Shown here: in pieces, positions 1-9,222 of the stretch
Numbering within the stretch: position 1 is the stretch's first letter
Layout: each line of letters starts with the position of its first letter
Assembly (NCBI RefSeq): GCF_006094435.1
Contig: NZ_CP034783.1
Coordinates: 6,661,001-6,725,000 of the forward strand
From: Pseudomonas sp. MPC6
GTDB lineage: Bacteria; Pseudomonadota; Gammaproteobacteria; Pseudomonadales; Pseudomonadaceae
Reading direction: 5' to 3'
DNA length: 64,000 nt
Position numbers and translations under genes: made by a program
The notes under the pieces: generated by a model
What the model was told of the DNA's origin: nothing
Database searches by the model: none
The model's input: only the letters and a program-made list of their open reading frames with translations

Positions 1-1
1 T

Positions 2-691
2 ATTGCCTATCACCAAAAGTAATGCAGAAACCAGAAGCACGGTCAGACCGAAGACAAAACGGTCGCCCAGCTTGAGGATGGCTGCCAGACGCTCGACCCA
101 GACTAGATCAAGTTGTGCCTGTTGTACCTTCGGCAGCTCGGAAAGTTTTTGTCTCAATGCTTCAAGAGCAGGCTTGTCGACTTCGTTCGGGGTCACCAGC
201 ACCACGCCTGGCAACGGGTTTTCCGGCAATTCCTTCAGGGCCTCGCCCAGTCCGGACTGTTGCTGGAACTCTTCGAGCGCCTGATCGCGGCCGACATAGT
301 CGGCCTCCGCGACCCCGGGCATGCCCTTGATCTGCTCGCGCAACGCCTCGCCCTCGGTCGGGCTGGCGTCGATTTGCAGATAAAGGGAAATCTGCGCCGC
401 ACGCTGCCAGGAACCGCCGAGGCGTTCGACGTTACCTAGCAAAAGTGACAGGCCCATGGGCAGACTGAGAGCAACCGCCATCACCATGCAGGTGAAAAAG
501 CTGCCGACCGGCTGCTTGCCCAGGCGCCGCAAACTATCCACCAGGCTGGCACGATGGCTTTCGATCCAGGCGCGCAGCAGCGTGGCGAAATCCGGCCCAT
601 CGTCATCGTCGCGTTTTTTCTTCTGCGGTTGCGGATCGGCACCCTTGGGCGCTACGCGCTCGGACACCTTGGGGCTGCGTGTCGCGCTCAT
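2..691 (-). CDS. ftsX: Cell division protein FtsX, partial (C-terminus beyond window)
   Basis: This is the membrane subunit of the FtsEX complex, which couples ATP hydrolysis by FtsE to activation of septal peptidoglycan hydrolases. The ATG lies at 691 and overlaps the ftsE stop in an ATGA arrangement. About 230 codons are visible. A charged cytoplasmic N-terminus (KKKRDDDD near residues 24-31) is followed by a first membrane segment at about residues 64-86, a periplasmic domain, and the start of a second hydrophobic segment at the window edge. The remaining membrane segments and the stop are not in view. Gene order ftsY-ftsE-ftsX is the conserved proteobacterial one, so identification is secure although the protein is incomplete here. 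Confidence 0.93.
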   Translation of the reverse strand, partial: MSATRSPKVSERVAPKGADPQPQKKKRDDDDGPDFATLLRAWIESHRASLVDSLRRLGKQPVGSFFTCMVMAVALSLPMGLSLLLGNVERLGGSWQRAAQISLYLQIDASPTEGEALREQIKGMPGVAEADYVGRDQALEEFQQQSGLGEALKELPENPLPGVVLVTPNEVDKPALEALRQKLSELPKVQQAQLDLVWVERLAAILKLGDRFVFGLTVLLVSALLLVIGN

Positions 692-1359
692 ACCGCGGCC
701 TCCCCGTCGCCGATCAATCGGCCGCGTTGCAAGGTCAGCATGCGGTGACGCATGCGAGCGATCAGCGCCAGGTCGTGACTGGCGATCAGTACGCTGGTGC
801 CCAGGCGGTTGATGTCTTCGAAGACGCCCATGATTTCGGCTGCCAGGCGCGGGTCGAGGTTACCGGTCGGTTCGTCCGCCAGCAGCAGGGCCGGGCGGTG
901 GACGATTGCACGGGCGATGCCGACGCGCTGTTGCTGACCGGTAGACAGATCGCCCGGGTACAGATCGGTCTTGTCCGACAGCGCCACGCGCTCCAGGGCC
1001 GAGTCCACACGCTTGACAATCTCGGCCTTGGACAGGCCAAGAATCTGCAACGGCAATGCGACGTTGTTGAACACCGTGCGATCGAACAACAACTGGTGGT
1101 TCTGGAACACCACGCCGATCTGCCGACGCAGGAAAGGTATCTGCGCGTTGCTGATGGTGGCCAGGTCTTGCCCGGCCAGCAGCAATTTGCCCGTGGTCGG
1201 GCGTTCCATGGCCAACAGCAGCCGCAACAGGGTGCTTTTACCGGCGCCGGAATGGCCGGTGACAAACAAGAATTCGCCCCGACGGACTCGAAAGCTCAGC
1301 TCATGCAAGCCGACGTGACCGTTCGGGTAGCGTTTACCGACCTGTTCGAAACGAATCAT
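688..1359 (-). CDS. ftsE: Cell division ATP-binding protein FtsE
   Basis: FtsE is the ABC ATPase that partners FtsX at the divisome. The 223-residue protein has the normal family length. Visible motifs are Walker A (GHSGAGKST, near residue 35), the signature loop LSTGQQQRVGIARA, Walker B followed by DEPTGNLD, and the H-loop in ASHD. It starts with ATG at 1359, overlapping the ftsY stop by four bases, and its own stop overlaps the ftsX start the same way. The three genes are therefore one translationally coupled operon on the minus strand. Confidence 0.97.
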   Translation of the reverse strand: MIRFEQVGKRYPNGHVGLHELSFRVRRGEFLFVTGHSGAGKSTLLRLLLAMERPTTGKLLLAGQDLATISNAQIPFLRRQIGVVFQNHQLLFDRTVFNNVALPLQILGLSKAEIVKRVDSALERVALSDKTDLYPGDLSTGQQQRVGIARAIVHRPALLLADEPTGNLDPRLAAEIMGVFEDINRLGTSVLIASHDLALIARMRHRMLTLQRGRLIGDGEAAV

Positions 1360-2969
1360 GAACGCTCCCGCTCGGCAAACAGTGCCTGGACAAAGGGTTC
1401 TGCTTCAAAAGTACGCAAATCATCGATGCCTTCACCGACGCCAATGTAGCGAATCGGCAGGCCAAACTGCTTGGCCAGGGCGAAAATCACCCCGCCCTTG
1501 GCGGTGCCGTCGAGTTTGGTCAGTGCCAGGCCGGTCAATTCGACGGTCTGGTTGAACTGTTTGGCCTGGTTGATGGCGTTCTGGCCGGTGCCGGCATCCA
1601 GAACCAGCAACACTTCGTGGGGCGCGTCGGCATCGAGCTTGCTGATCACCCGGCGCACCTTCTTCAGCTCTTCCATCAAGTTGTCTTTGGTGTGCAGGCG
1701 ACCGGCGGTGTCGGCAATCAGGACGTCGATGCCACGGGCCTTGGCGGCCTGCACGGCGTCGAAGATCACCGATGCCGAGTCGGCGCCGGTGTGCTGGGCA
1801 ATCACCGGGATCTTGTTGCGCTCGCCCCAGACCTGCAACTGCTCGACCGCTGCGGCGCGGAACGTGTCACCCGCCGCCAGCATGACCTTCTTGCCTTCGA
1901 GCTGCAGCTTCTTCGCCAGCTTGCCGATGGTAGTGGTCTTGCCGGCACCGTTGACACCGACCACCAGAATCACGAACGGCTTGTTCTGCGAGGTGATCTT
2001 CAGCGGCTGCTCGACGGGCTTGAGCATTGCCGCCAGCTCGGCCTGCAGGGACTTGTAGAGCGCATCCGCATCGGCCAGCTCCTTGCGCGCGACCTTCTGG
2101 GTCAGGCGCTGGATGATCACCGAAGTGGCTTCGACGCCCACATCGGCGGTCAACAGACGGGTCTCGATGTCTTCGAGCAGCTCGTCATCGATGATCTTCT
2201 TGCCCAGGAACAGGCTGGCCATGCCTTCGCCGATGCTGGCACTGGTCTTGGACAGGCCTTGCTTGAGACGGGCGAAGAAACCGGCCTTGGTTTCCTCAGT
2301 ACGCACAGGCGCTGCGGGTGCTTCGACGGGGACGGCAGGTGCCGGAGCAACGGGGGCAGTAACAGGAACGGGTGCCGGAACAACCGGAACAACGACAGGC
2401 GCGGGGGCTGGGACAACCGGAGCCGCAACGGGAACAGGAGCTGGAGCTGGAGCAACCGGAGCCGCAACGGGAACGGGTTCTCGAGCAACCGGAGCAATAA
2501 ACGCTGGAGCCACAGGCTCCGGGATCACTGGAACAGGCTCGGCCACCACAACGGGAACGACCACCGGTGGCTGAACCGGCTCGGGAGCAAAGGCAGTCGG
2601 GGCTGGAATCGGTGGCGCAATATGCGGCGCCAGTTCATCTTCGACCAATGCCACCGGCTCCTCCGCCACAGGCAATGTCAGCCAGGGCTCGGCGGTGGGG
2701 GTCAACGGATACTGGGGTACGGTGTCGGCCACGACCCGGGGTTCAGGCTCGGTGACCGGTTGCAACACCGGCTCGGCGATCGGCAAGACCACCGGCGCGG
2801 GCTGTTCATCGATGACCGGCGCAGGCGTTGGCTCAGGCAGCTCGGGAAGTGGCTGTGGCTGTGGCTGTTCGACGACGGGTTCCTGCGGCTTTTTGCGCAG
2901 CCATCCGAACAGGCTTTTCTTCTCGCCAGCCGCAGCTGGGGCTTTCTTGTCGTCGTTGGAACCAAACAT
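1356..2969 (-). CDS. ftsY: Signal recognition particle receptor FtsY
   Basis: FtsY is the SRP receptor GTPase that docks ribosome-nascent chain complexes at the inner membrane. The 537-residue protein has three parts: a short basic/amphipathic N-terminus, a very long low-complexity linker rich in Pro, Val and Ala (about residues 30-225), and the NG GTPase core. Core motifs are GVNGAGKTT (G1, from residue 338), DTAGR (about 420) and TKLD (about 484). The NG core is conventional; the length above the usual range comes from the linker, which is encoded by imperfect Pro/Val/Ala repeats between about 2290 and 2600. First gene of the ftsYEX operon. Confidence 0.97.
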   Translation of the reverse strand: MFGSNDDKKAPAAAGEKKSLFGWLRKKPQEPVVEQPQPQPLPELPEPTPAPVIDEQPAPVVLPIAEPVLQPVTEPEPRVVADTVPQYPLTPTAEPWLTLPVAEEPVALVEDELAPHIAPPIPAPTAFAPEPVQPPVVVPVVVAEPVPVIPEPVAPAFIAPVAREPVPVAAPVAPAPAPVPVAAPVVPAPAPVVVPVVPAPVPVTAPVAPAPAVPVEAPAAPVRTEETKAGFFARLKQGLSKTSASIGEGMASLFLGKKIIDDELLEDIETRLLTADVGVEATSVIIQRLTQKVARKELADADALYKSLQAELAAMLKPVEQPLKITSQNKPFVILVVGVNGAGKTTTIGKLAKKLQLEGKKVMLAAGDTFRAAAVEQLQVWGERNKIPVIAQHTGADSASVIFDAVQAAKARGIDVLIADTAGRLHTKDNLMEELKKVRRVISKLDADAPHEVLLVLDAGTGQNAINQAKQFNQTVELTGLALTKLDGTAKGGVIFALAKQFGLPIRYIGVGEGIDDLRTFEAEPFVQALFAERERS

Positions 2970-3312
2970 GGAGGACGGCTATCTCACAGTAGCGACGCGC
3001 CAAAGGGCGCCTCGGCAAATGAATATTCGATGCTGAACAGACTGCGATTGATCCAGCTTGTTCACGCGCAACATTTTATCGAGGTGCAAACGGCACCTTA
3101 CAAAATCGATTTCACGAAGGACTGAAGCGGCAAAATCGGCGAAAAAGCAAAGTCTAGTCGATAAACCACAGCCTTTTGCCGCAAACCCATACAACCTGAT
3201 CAAACACAAAGGCCTGATAGGCGTGGCCGCCAGTAAAACGGATCAGTATCCTAGCACCCTCTCGCCCGCTGACGCTAAGAACAAGCGGGCAGCCCCAAAG
3301 GTTTAAAAACGA
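2970..3312. promoter_or_regulatory. Divergent intergenic region ftsY / M16 peptidase operon
   Basis: This 343-base gap separates two divergent operons, so it must hold both promoters. No convincing sigma-70 box pair could be fixed by eye. A GC-rich hairpin (GCCCGC at 3264-3269 pairing with GCGGGC at 3285-3290) lies 23 bases before the peptidase start codon and would sit in its mRNA leader. No credible gene is present. Confidence 0.4.
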
Positions 3313-4668
3313 ATGAATGCTCTAGCCCGCCGCGCTGCAGGCCTGCTGCTCAGCACAGTTTGCCTGCCCCTTTCGGCCCTGGCTGCCGATCCACAACCCA
3401 CCCACGAATTCACCCTCGATAACGGCCTGAAGGTCGTCGTGCGCGAGGACCATCGTGCGCCGGTGGTGGTTTCCCAGGTCTGGTACAAGGTCGGCTCCAG
3501 CTACGAGACGCCGGGTCAGACCGGTTTGTCCCACGCCCTGGAACACATGATGTTCAAGGGCAGCGAGAAAGTCGGCCCCGGCGAGGCCTCCCTGATCCTG
3601 CGCGACCTCGGTGCCGAAGAGAACGCCTTTACCAGCGACGACTTCACCGCCTATTACCAGGTCCTGGCCCGCGACCGCCTGGGCGTGGCCTTCGAGCTGG
3701 AAGCCGACCGCATGGCCACCCTGCGCCTGCCGGCGGACGAGTTCGCCCGCGAGATCGAGGTCATTAAAGAGGAACGTCGCCTGCGCACCGACGACAAGCC
3801 GATGTCCAAGGCCTACGAACGTTTCAAGGCCATGGCCTACCCGGCCAGCGGCTACCACACGCCGACCATCGGCTGGATGGCGGACCTGGACCGCATGAAG
3901 GTCGAAGAGCTGCGCCACTGGTACCAGTCCTGGTACGTGCCGAACAACGCCACCCTGGTGGTGGTGGGCGACGTGACGCCGGATGAAGTCAAAACCCTGG
4001 CCCAACGCTACTTCGGCCCGATCGCCAAGCGTGACGTGCCGGCGGCGAAAATCCCGCTGGAGCTGGCCGAACCCGGCGAACGCCAGATCACCTTGCACGT
4101 GCAGACCCAACTGCCAAGCCTGATGCTGGGCTTCAACGTGCCCAGCATCGCCACCGCCGAAGACAAACGCCCGGTGAACGCCTTGCGCCTGATTTCCGCC
4201 CTGCTCGATGGCGGCTACAGCGGCCGCATCCCGACGCAACTGGAACGCGGCGAAGAACTGGTGTCGGGCGGTTCGTCGAGCTACGACGCCTATACCCGTG
4301 GCGACAGCCTGTTTACCCTGTCGGCAACACCGAACACCCAGAAAAACAAAACCATGGCCCAGGTCGAAGCCGGCCTGTGGAAGCTGCTTGAACAGCTGAA
4401 AACCACGGCGCCGTCCACCGAAGAACTGGAACGCGTCCGCGCGCAGGTCATTGCCGGCCTGGTCTACGAGCGTGACTCGATCACCAGCCAGGCCACCGCA
4501 ATCGGCCAACTGGAAACCGTGGGCCTGTCCTGGAAGTTGATGGACACCGAACTGGCCGACCTGGAAAGCGTCACTCCGCAAGATATCCAGAACGCCGCCA
4601 AGCTGTACTTCACCCGCGAACGTCTCAGCGTCGCCCATGTCCTGCCACAGGAGACGACTCATGAGTGA
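3313..4668 (+). CDS. Zinc peptidase, M16B family (catalytic subunit)
   Basis: A pitrilysin/insulinase-type zinc peptidase, probably periplasmic. Residues 1-24 look like a signal peptide ending in the small residues ALAA. The inverted zinc motif HALEH occupies residues 74-78 (ligands H74 and H78, base E77), and the third ligand is likely one of the glutamates in KEERR near residues 153-154. Length of 451 residues is typical for M16B. The C-terminal half lacks a clear R/Y substrate-binding pair, which the next gene supplies. The next gene starts eight bases before this stop, so the two are translationally coupled and probably form a heterodimer. Substrate is unknown. Confidence 0.9.
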   Translation: MNALARRAAGLLLSTVCLPLSALAADPQPTHEFTLDNGLKVVVREDHRAPVVVSQVWYKVGSSYETPGQTGLSHALEHMMFKGSEKVGPGEASLILRDLGAEENAFTSDDFTAYYQVLARDRLGVAFELEADRMATLRLPADEFAREIEVIKEERRLRTDDKPMSKAYERFKAMAYPASGYHTPTIGWMADLDRMKVEELRHWYQSWYVPNNATLVVVGDVTPDEVKTLAQRYFGPIAKRDVPAAKIPLELAEPGERQITLHVQTQLPSLMLGFNVPSIATAEDKRPVNALRLISALLDGGYSGRIPTQLERGEELVSGGSSSYDAYTRGDSLFTLSATPNTQKNKTMAQVEAGLWKLLEQLKTTAPSTEELERVRAQVIAGLVYERDSITSQATAIGQLETVGLSWKLMDTELADLESVTPQDIQNAAKLYFTRERLSVAHVLPQETTHE

Positions 4669-6151
4669 GCGTAAAAAAACCCGCCTGGCCCTGGCCGGCC
4701 TGATCGTCGCCGCACTGGTCGGGTCTGCCGTGTTTTACTTTGCAAAGACCGACGAATCAAAGGCCAGCGAAGCCCTGGACAAGGCCAAGGCCAGCCAGAA
4801 ACTGCAATCGCTGGCCGAGCTCGATGGCAAGGCACCCAGCCGCCGCAGTCTGGATGTGCAGACCTGGAACACCGCCGAAGGCGCCAAGGTACTGTTCGTC
4901 GAGGCTCGCGAATTGCCGATGTTCGACATGCGCCTGATCTTTTCCGCCGGCAGCAGCCAGGACGCAGACGCGCCGGGCCTGGCCGTACTGACCAACGCCA
5001 TGCTCAACGAAGGCGTGGCCGGTAAAGATGTCGGCGCCATCGCCCAGGGCTTCGAAGGCCTGGGCGCGGACTTTGGCAACGGCGCATTCAAGGACATGGC
5101 ACTGGCCTCCCTGCGCAGCCTCAGCGCCGCGGACAAACGCGAACCCGCGCTGAAACTGTTCTCGGAAGTGGTCGGCAAACCGACCTTCCCTGCCGATTCG
5201 TTCGCGCGCATCAAGAACCAGATGCTGGCCGGTTTCGAATACCAGAAGCAGAACCCTGGCAAATTGGCGAGTATGGAGCTGATGAACCGCCTGTACGGTG
5301 ATCATCCTTACGCGCATTCCAGCGATGGCACGGAGAAAACCATACCGGCGATCACCCTGGCGCAACTGAAGGCGTTCCATGAAAAAGCCTACGCCTCCGG
5401 CAACGTGGTCATTGCGCTGGTAGGCGACCTGTCCCGCGCCGAAGCCGAGGCGATTGCCGCACAGGTATCCGGTGCGCTGCCCAAAGGACCGGCCCTGGCG
5501 AAGATCCCGCAACCGGCAGAACCCAAAGCCAGCATTGGCCATATCGAGTTTCCGTCCAAGCAGACCAACCTGATGCTCGCGCAATTGGGCATCGACCGTG
5601 ACGATCCGGACTACGCGGCACTGTCCATGGGCAACCAGATCCTTGGCGGCGGTGGTTTTGGCACCCGGCTGATGAGCGAAGTGCGCGAGAAGCGTGGCCT
5701 GGCCTACGGCGTCTATTCGGGCTTCACCCCGATGCAGGCGCGCGGGCCGTTCATGATCAACCTGCAAACCCGCGCCGAAATGAGCGAAGGCACACTTAAA
5801 CTGGTGCAGGATGTACTCGCCGACTACCTCAAGACCGGCCCGACGGCAAAAGAACTCGACGACGCCAAGCGTGAACTGGCCGGCAGCTTTCCGCTGTCTA
5901 CCGCCAGCAACGCCGATATCGTCGGTCAGCTCGGCGCCATGGGTTTCTACAACCTGCCGTTGAGCTATCTGGAAGATTTCATGCAGCAATCCCAGAGCCT
6001 GACCGTCGAACAGGTCAAAACCGCACTGAACAAACACTTGAGCACGGACAAACTGGTCATCGTCAGCGCTGGCCCGACCGTGCCACAAAAGCCGTTACCG
6101 GCCCCTTCTGATAAACCTGCCGAGCAACCGCTCGGGGTTCCGGAGCATTGA
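4661..6151 (+). CDS. M16 family peptidase-like protein (non-catalytic partner)
   Basis: Second half of the M16 pair, 496 residues from the ATG at 4661; an upstream in-frame start at 4637 would add eight residues and is less likely. The N-terminus is a membrane anchor (hydrophobic stretch at about residues 8-27). Where the zinc motif should be, the sequence reads TNAMLNEG, so no HxxEH is present and the subunit should be catalytically inactive. The C-terminal domain carries RGLAYGVYSGF, the R/Y pair known to bind substrate in inactive subunits of M16B heterodimers. It overlaps the upstream peptidase by eight bases and the downstream rsmD by one base. Confidence 0.88.
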   Translation: MSERKKTRLALAGLIVAALVGSAVFYFAKTDESKASEALDKAKASQKLQSLAELDGKAPSRRSLDVQTWNTAEGAKVLFVEARELPMFDMRLIFSAGSSQDADAPGLAVLTNAMLNEGVAGKDVGAIAQGFEGLGADFGNGAFKDMALASLRSLSAADKREPALKLFSEVVGKPTFPADSFARIKNQMLAGFEYQKQNPGKLASMELMNRLYGDHPYAHSSDGTEKTIPAITLAQLKAFHEKAYASGNVVIALVGDLSRAEAEAIAAQVSGALPKGPALAKIPQPAEPKASIGHIEFPSKQTNLMLAQLGIDRDDPDYAALSMGNQILGGGGFGTRLMSEVREKRGLAYGVYSGFTPMQARGPFMINLQTRAEMSEGTLKLVQDVLADYLKTGPTAKELDDAKRELAGSFPLSTASNADIVGQLGAMGFYNLPLSYLEDFMQQSQSLTVEQVKTALNKHLSTDKLVIVSAGPTVPQKPLPAPSDKPAEQPLGVPEH

Positions 6152-6762
6152 TGGCCACTCGTCCTAAAAAACCCGTACACAACGTGCATAACGGCGTGAA
6201 CCAACTGCGTATCATCGGCGGTGAATGGGGCAGCCGAAAGCTGAGCTTCCCCGATGCACCGGGCCTGCGCCCGACCCCGGACCGGGTGCGCGAAACCCTG
6301 TTCAACTGGCTCGCACCCTATGTCGCCGGGGCAAAAGTATTTGATCCATTCGCCGGCAGCGGCGCGTTGTTTCTCGAGGCTTTATCCCGTGGCGCAGCGA
6401 TGGGCCAGGCGCTGGATGCGAGCAACATCGCGGTAGCGAGCATCAAGGAACATCTGGGTACCCTGCGCTGCTCGACCGGCCAGATTCAGACGGCCGATGC
6501 CTTGCGCTACCTGGAAACCCAGCCAGCGGTTGCCTACGACCTGGTGTTCCTCGACCCGCCGTTCAATCAGAATCTGTTGCCTGCCGTGTGCGCGCTGCTT
6601 GAAGAACGCCAATGGCTGGCCGATGACGCCTGGGTGTACACCGAAAGCGAAACCGCGCCTTCGAAGCTTGGCCTGCCGGAGAACTGGCGCCTGCACCGCG
6701 AACAGAAATCCGGGCGCGTGTACTACTCGTTGTGGCAACGTATGGCAGAGATCGCCGGTTAA
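6151..6762 (+). CDS. rsmD: 16S rRNA (guanine(966)-N(2))-methyltransferase RsmD
   Basis: RsmD methylates G966 of 16S rRNA using S-adenosylmethionine. The protein begins with a basic tail and the family hallmark RIIGGEWGSRKL, followed by PTPDRVRETLFNWL. The AdoMet-binding loop is DPFAGSGALFLEALSRGA, and the catalytic motif is LDPPF. The ATG at 6151 shares a base with the preceding stop (TGATG); a TTG one codon earlier is also in frame. Length of 203 residues is normal. Its coupling to the M16 pair is also seen in relatives. Confidence 0.95.
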   Translation: MATRPKKPVHNVHNGVNQLRIIGGEWGSRKLSFPDAPGLRPTPDRVRETLFNWLAPYVAGAKVFDPFAGSGALFLEALSRGAAMGQALDASNIAVASIKEHLGTLRCSTGQIQTADALRYLETQPAVAYDLVFLDPPFNQNLLPAVCALLEERQWLADDAWVYTESETAPSKLGLPENWRLHREQKSGRVYYSLWQRMAEIAG

Positions 6763-6817
6763 CCGACCGGCCTGAAAAGGTGCGCACAGGTTGCGCACCG
6801 CTGCATCGAGAGCCACC

Positions 6818-7816
6818 GTGTCCCTTCCGTCAGAACGCTTCATCCCCGCCTTCGGCCTGGGCAACCCGCACTTGCAAACCTTGTGGGGACCCCTTTGGCG
6901 CAAAACCACCCATATCGAACGCGAGCGCGAACGCCTGTGGCTCGAGGATGGTGACTTCCTCGACCTGGACTGGCACGGCCCGCACAGCGCCAATGCGCCA
7001 CTGGTGCTGGTGTTGCACGGACTGACCGGTTCGGCGAACTCGCCTTACGTGGCCGGATTGCAAAAGGCGCTGGCGATCCAGGGCTGGGCCAGCGTCGCGC
7101 TGAACTGGCGCGGCTGTTCGGGCGAACCCAATCTGCTCCCGCGCAGCTACCATTCCGGCGCCAGCGAAGACCTGGCCGAAACCATCAGGCACCTGCGGGC
7201 CAAACGGCCGCTCGCCCCCCTGTACGCGGTCGGTTATTCCTTGGGTGGCAACGTCTTGCTCAAGCATTTGGGCGAGACCGGCAAGGACAGCGGCGTGCTC
7301 GGCGCAGTCGCGGTGTCCGTGCCGTTTCGGCTGGACCAATGTGCCGATCGTATTGGCCAAGGTTTTTCGAAAATTTATCAGGCGCATTTCATGCGCGAGA
7401 TGGTGGCCTACATCAAGAATAAGCAGCGGCAGTTCCAGCACGACGGACGCGAGGACGGGCTGGCGGCATTGGCGGCCCTGGGTTCGCTGGAGAACATGCG
7501 TACCTTCTGGGATTTCGATGGTCGGGTGACAGCGCCGTTGCACGGATTCGCCGATGCCGAAGATTATTATCGTCGCGCTTCGAGCCGATATTTCCTGGGG
7601 GAGATTTGCACGCCGACCCTGATCATTCAGGCGGCTGACGACCCTTTTGTCTTCCCGCATAGCCTGCCGCACGCAGCAGAATTATCCGCCTGCACCCAAT
7701 TCGAGCTACAAGCCAAGGGCGGGCATGTCGGCTTCGTCGATGGCTCGTTCAGGCAACCGGGCTACTACCTGGAACGGCGCATTCCTCAGTGGCTGACCGC
7801 TGTGGGTCGCGAGTAA
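6818..7816 (+). CDS. YheT-type alpha/beta hydrolase
   Basis: An alpha/beta-hydrolase of the YheT family (COG0429), thought to act on esters or lipids; the natural substrate is not known. The nucleophile elbow is GYSLGG, the oxyanion strand ends in LVLHGLTGS, the acid is in QAADDPFVFP, and the catalytic histidine in GGHVGFVDG. The GTG at 6818 is chosen because the protein then starts MSLPSERFIPAFGLGN, matching the family start; an in-frame TTG at 6791 is an alternative. It gives 332 residues. The regulator gene behind it starts only four bases after the stop, so both probably share a transcript. Confidence 0.85.
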   Translation: MSLPSERFIPAFGLGNPHLQTLWGPLWRKTTHIERERERLWLEDGDFLDLDWHGPHSANAPLVLVLHGLTGSANSPYVAGLQKALAIQGWASVALNWRGCSGEPNLLPRSYHSGASEDLAETIRHLRAKRPLAPLYAVGYSLGGNVLLKHLGETGKDSGVLGAVAVSVPFRLDQCADRIGQGFSKIYQAHFMREMVAYIKNKQRQFQHDGREDGLAALAALGSLENMRTFWDFDGRVTAPLHGFADAEDYYRRASSRYFLGEICTPTLIIQAADDPFVFPHSLPHAAELSACTQFELQAKGGHVGFVDGSFRQPGYYLERRIPQWLTAVGRE

Positions 7817-7820
7817 GCCG

Positions 7821-8363
7821 ATGGATACGGATCAAGGCGAGTCGATTCATTTTTGGCAAACGGCGCCGCTGGCCGGGGTCGAATTGTTGTCTGCGCGCTA
7901 CATCGAGCACCGCTTCGCGCCCCACGTGCATGACGGCTATGTGATCGGCATGATCATGGCGGGTGCCCAGCGTTATCGCTACCGTGGCGCCGAGCATCTG
8001 GCGGGTAGCGGCACACTGGTGTTGATCAATCCGGATGAACTGCACACCGGCCATAAAGGCACGGAAGACGGCTGGTTGTATCGGGCGTTTTATCCCGACA
8101 GCGCTCAGATTCTCTCGCTGCTGGCCGAGCTCGAACTGCCGACCGACACCTTGCCGCCGCACACCTGGCTGATGCAGCAGCGCATCGCCCGGGCGCGGGC
8201 GTTGCTACAGGGCGGTTGCCTGCCTTTGGAAGTGGCCACGCAGTTGGGTTTCGCCGACCAGAGTCACCTGAGTCGGCAGTTCAAGCAGGTGTACGGCGTC
8301 GGGCCCGGCGCATATCGCAGTGCGTTTACTCGCCGGTGGCGATGCCCCGCGCCGGATCGTTGA
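7821..8363 (+). pseudogene. AraC-family regulator with internal in-frame deletion
   Basis: Only 180 residues long, where regulators of this type usually run about 270-290. Residues 1-110 are an AraC ligand-binding cupin (HRFAPHVHDGY, then VLINPDELHTGH). At about residues 110-113 (near base 8151) the sequence jumps from the cupin end LPTDTLP directly to HTWLMQQRIARARALL, which normally sits between the two helix-turn-helix motifs. The second HTH (LPLEVATQLGFADQSHLSRQF) and GPGAYR end are intact. About 90-100 residues covering the linker and first HTH seem to be missing, yet the frame stays open. DNA binding is probably lost or altered. The last 38 bases overlap the convergent sulfurtransferase gene. 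Confidence 0.72.
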
Positions 8364-9180
8364 TCCACTCGCTCCACGACCCCGCATACAACGCCCCCAG
8401 CGGATAACCCGCCAGGCACAAGGCGAACAGGTTGTGACAAGCCGTTACCCCGGAGCCGCAATACGCTACCAGATCAGTCGGCGAACGATCGCCTAGTTTC
8501 GCGGCAAACCGCTGCTTGAGCTGATCGGCCGGCAGGAAACGCCCGTCGCTGCCCAGGTTGTCGGTGAACGCCGCACATTGCGCGCCCGGGATGTGCCCGG
8601 CAACCGGGTCGATCGGCTCCACTTCGCCCTTGAAGCGCGGCAAGGCCCGGGCGTCGAGCAAGGTCAATGCTGGCTGGCCGAGACGTTGCGCAAGAGCATT
8701 GGCGCCCAGGATGAGCGAGTTGTCCGGCACCCCGGTAAAGCTCCCACGCTCGATATCGGGCGCATCCAGACTCAGCGGCAACCCTGCCGCATGCCAGGCC
8801 TTGAGCCCGCCATCCAGAATAAACACGCCGTCGCGCTTGCCCAGCCAGGCCAGCAACCACCAGGCGCGAGCCGCAAAGGCACCGGGACCGTCGTCGTATA
8901 AAACCACATCGCTGTCGGCGTTGATGCCCCAGGCTTGCAGGCGTTCGATCAAGTCGTCGGGTTCAGGCAACGGATGGCGACCCGTCACCCCCTTGACCAC
9001 CGTCCCGCTCAAATCACGCTCGAGATCGGCAAAGCTCGACCCGGCAATATGCCCTTCGGCATAGCTGCGCTGGCCGTAGTCCAAGTCTTCCAGGGCAAAA
9101 CGACAATCCAGAATCACCAGTCCTGGCGCCTCCTTTTTCAGGTCCAACGCTTGCGGGCTGATCAGTTGCGCAATGGGCAT
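8326..9180 (-). CDS. sseA: Sulfurtransferase, rhodanese family (SseA-like)
   Basis: A two-domain rhodanese that moves sulfane sulfur from a donor to a thiol acceptor. The first rhodanese domain (residues about 1-125) is inactive; the second carries the active-site loop CGSGVTA with Cys241. That loop is the form found in 3-mercaptopyruvate sulfurtransferases, while thiosulfate enzymes usually have CRxGxR or T, so 3-mercaptopyruvate is the better guess. Length of 284 residues is standard. The final codons overlap the convergent AraC-type gene by 38 bases. The gene symbol is by motif and length; paralogues exist in pseudomonads. Confidence 0.85.
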   Translation of the reverse strand: MPIAQLISPQALDLKKEAPGLVILDCRFALEDLDYGQRSYAEGHIAGSSFADLERDLSGTVVKGVTGRHPLPEPDDLIERLQAWGINADSDVVLYDDGPGAFAARAWWLLAWLGKRDGVFILDGGLKAWHAAGLPLSLDAPDIERGSFTGVPDNSLILGANALAQRLGQPALTLLDARALPRFKGEVEPIDPVAGHIPGAQCAAFTDNLGSDGRFLPADQLKQRFAAKLGDRSPTDLVAYCGSGVTACHNLFALCLAGYPLGALYAGSWSEWINDPARGIATGE

Positions 9181-9222
9181 AACGGGCTCCTGTGATGGCG
9201 GTAGTCGATCGTGTTGCTGTTT

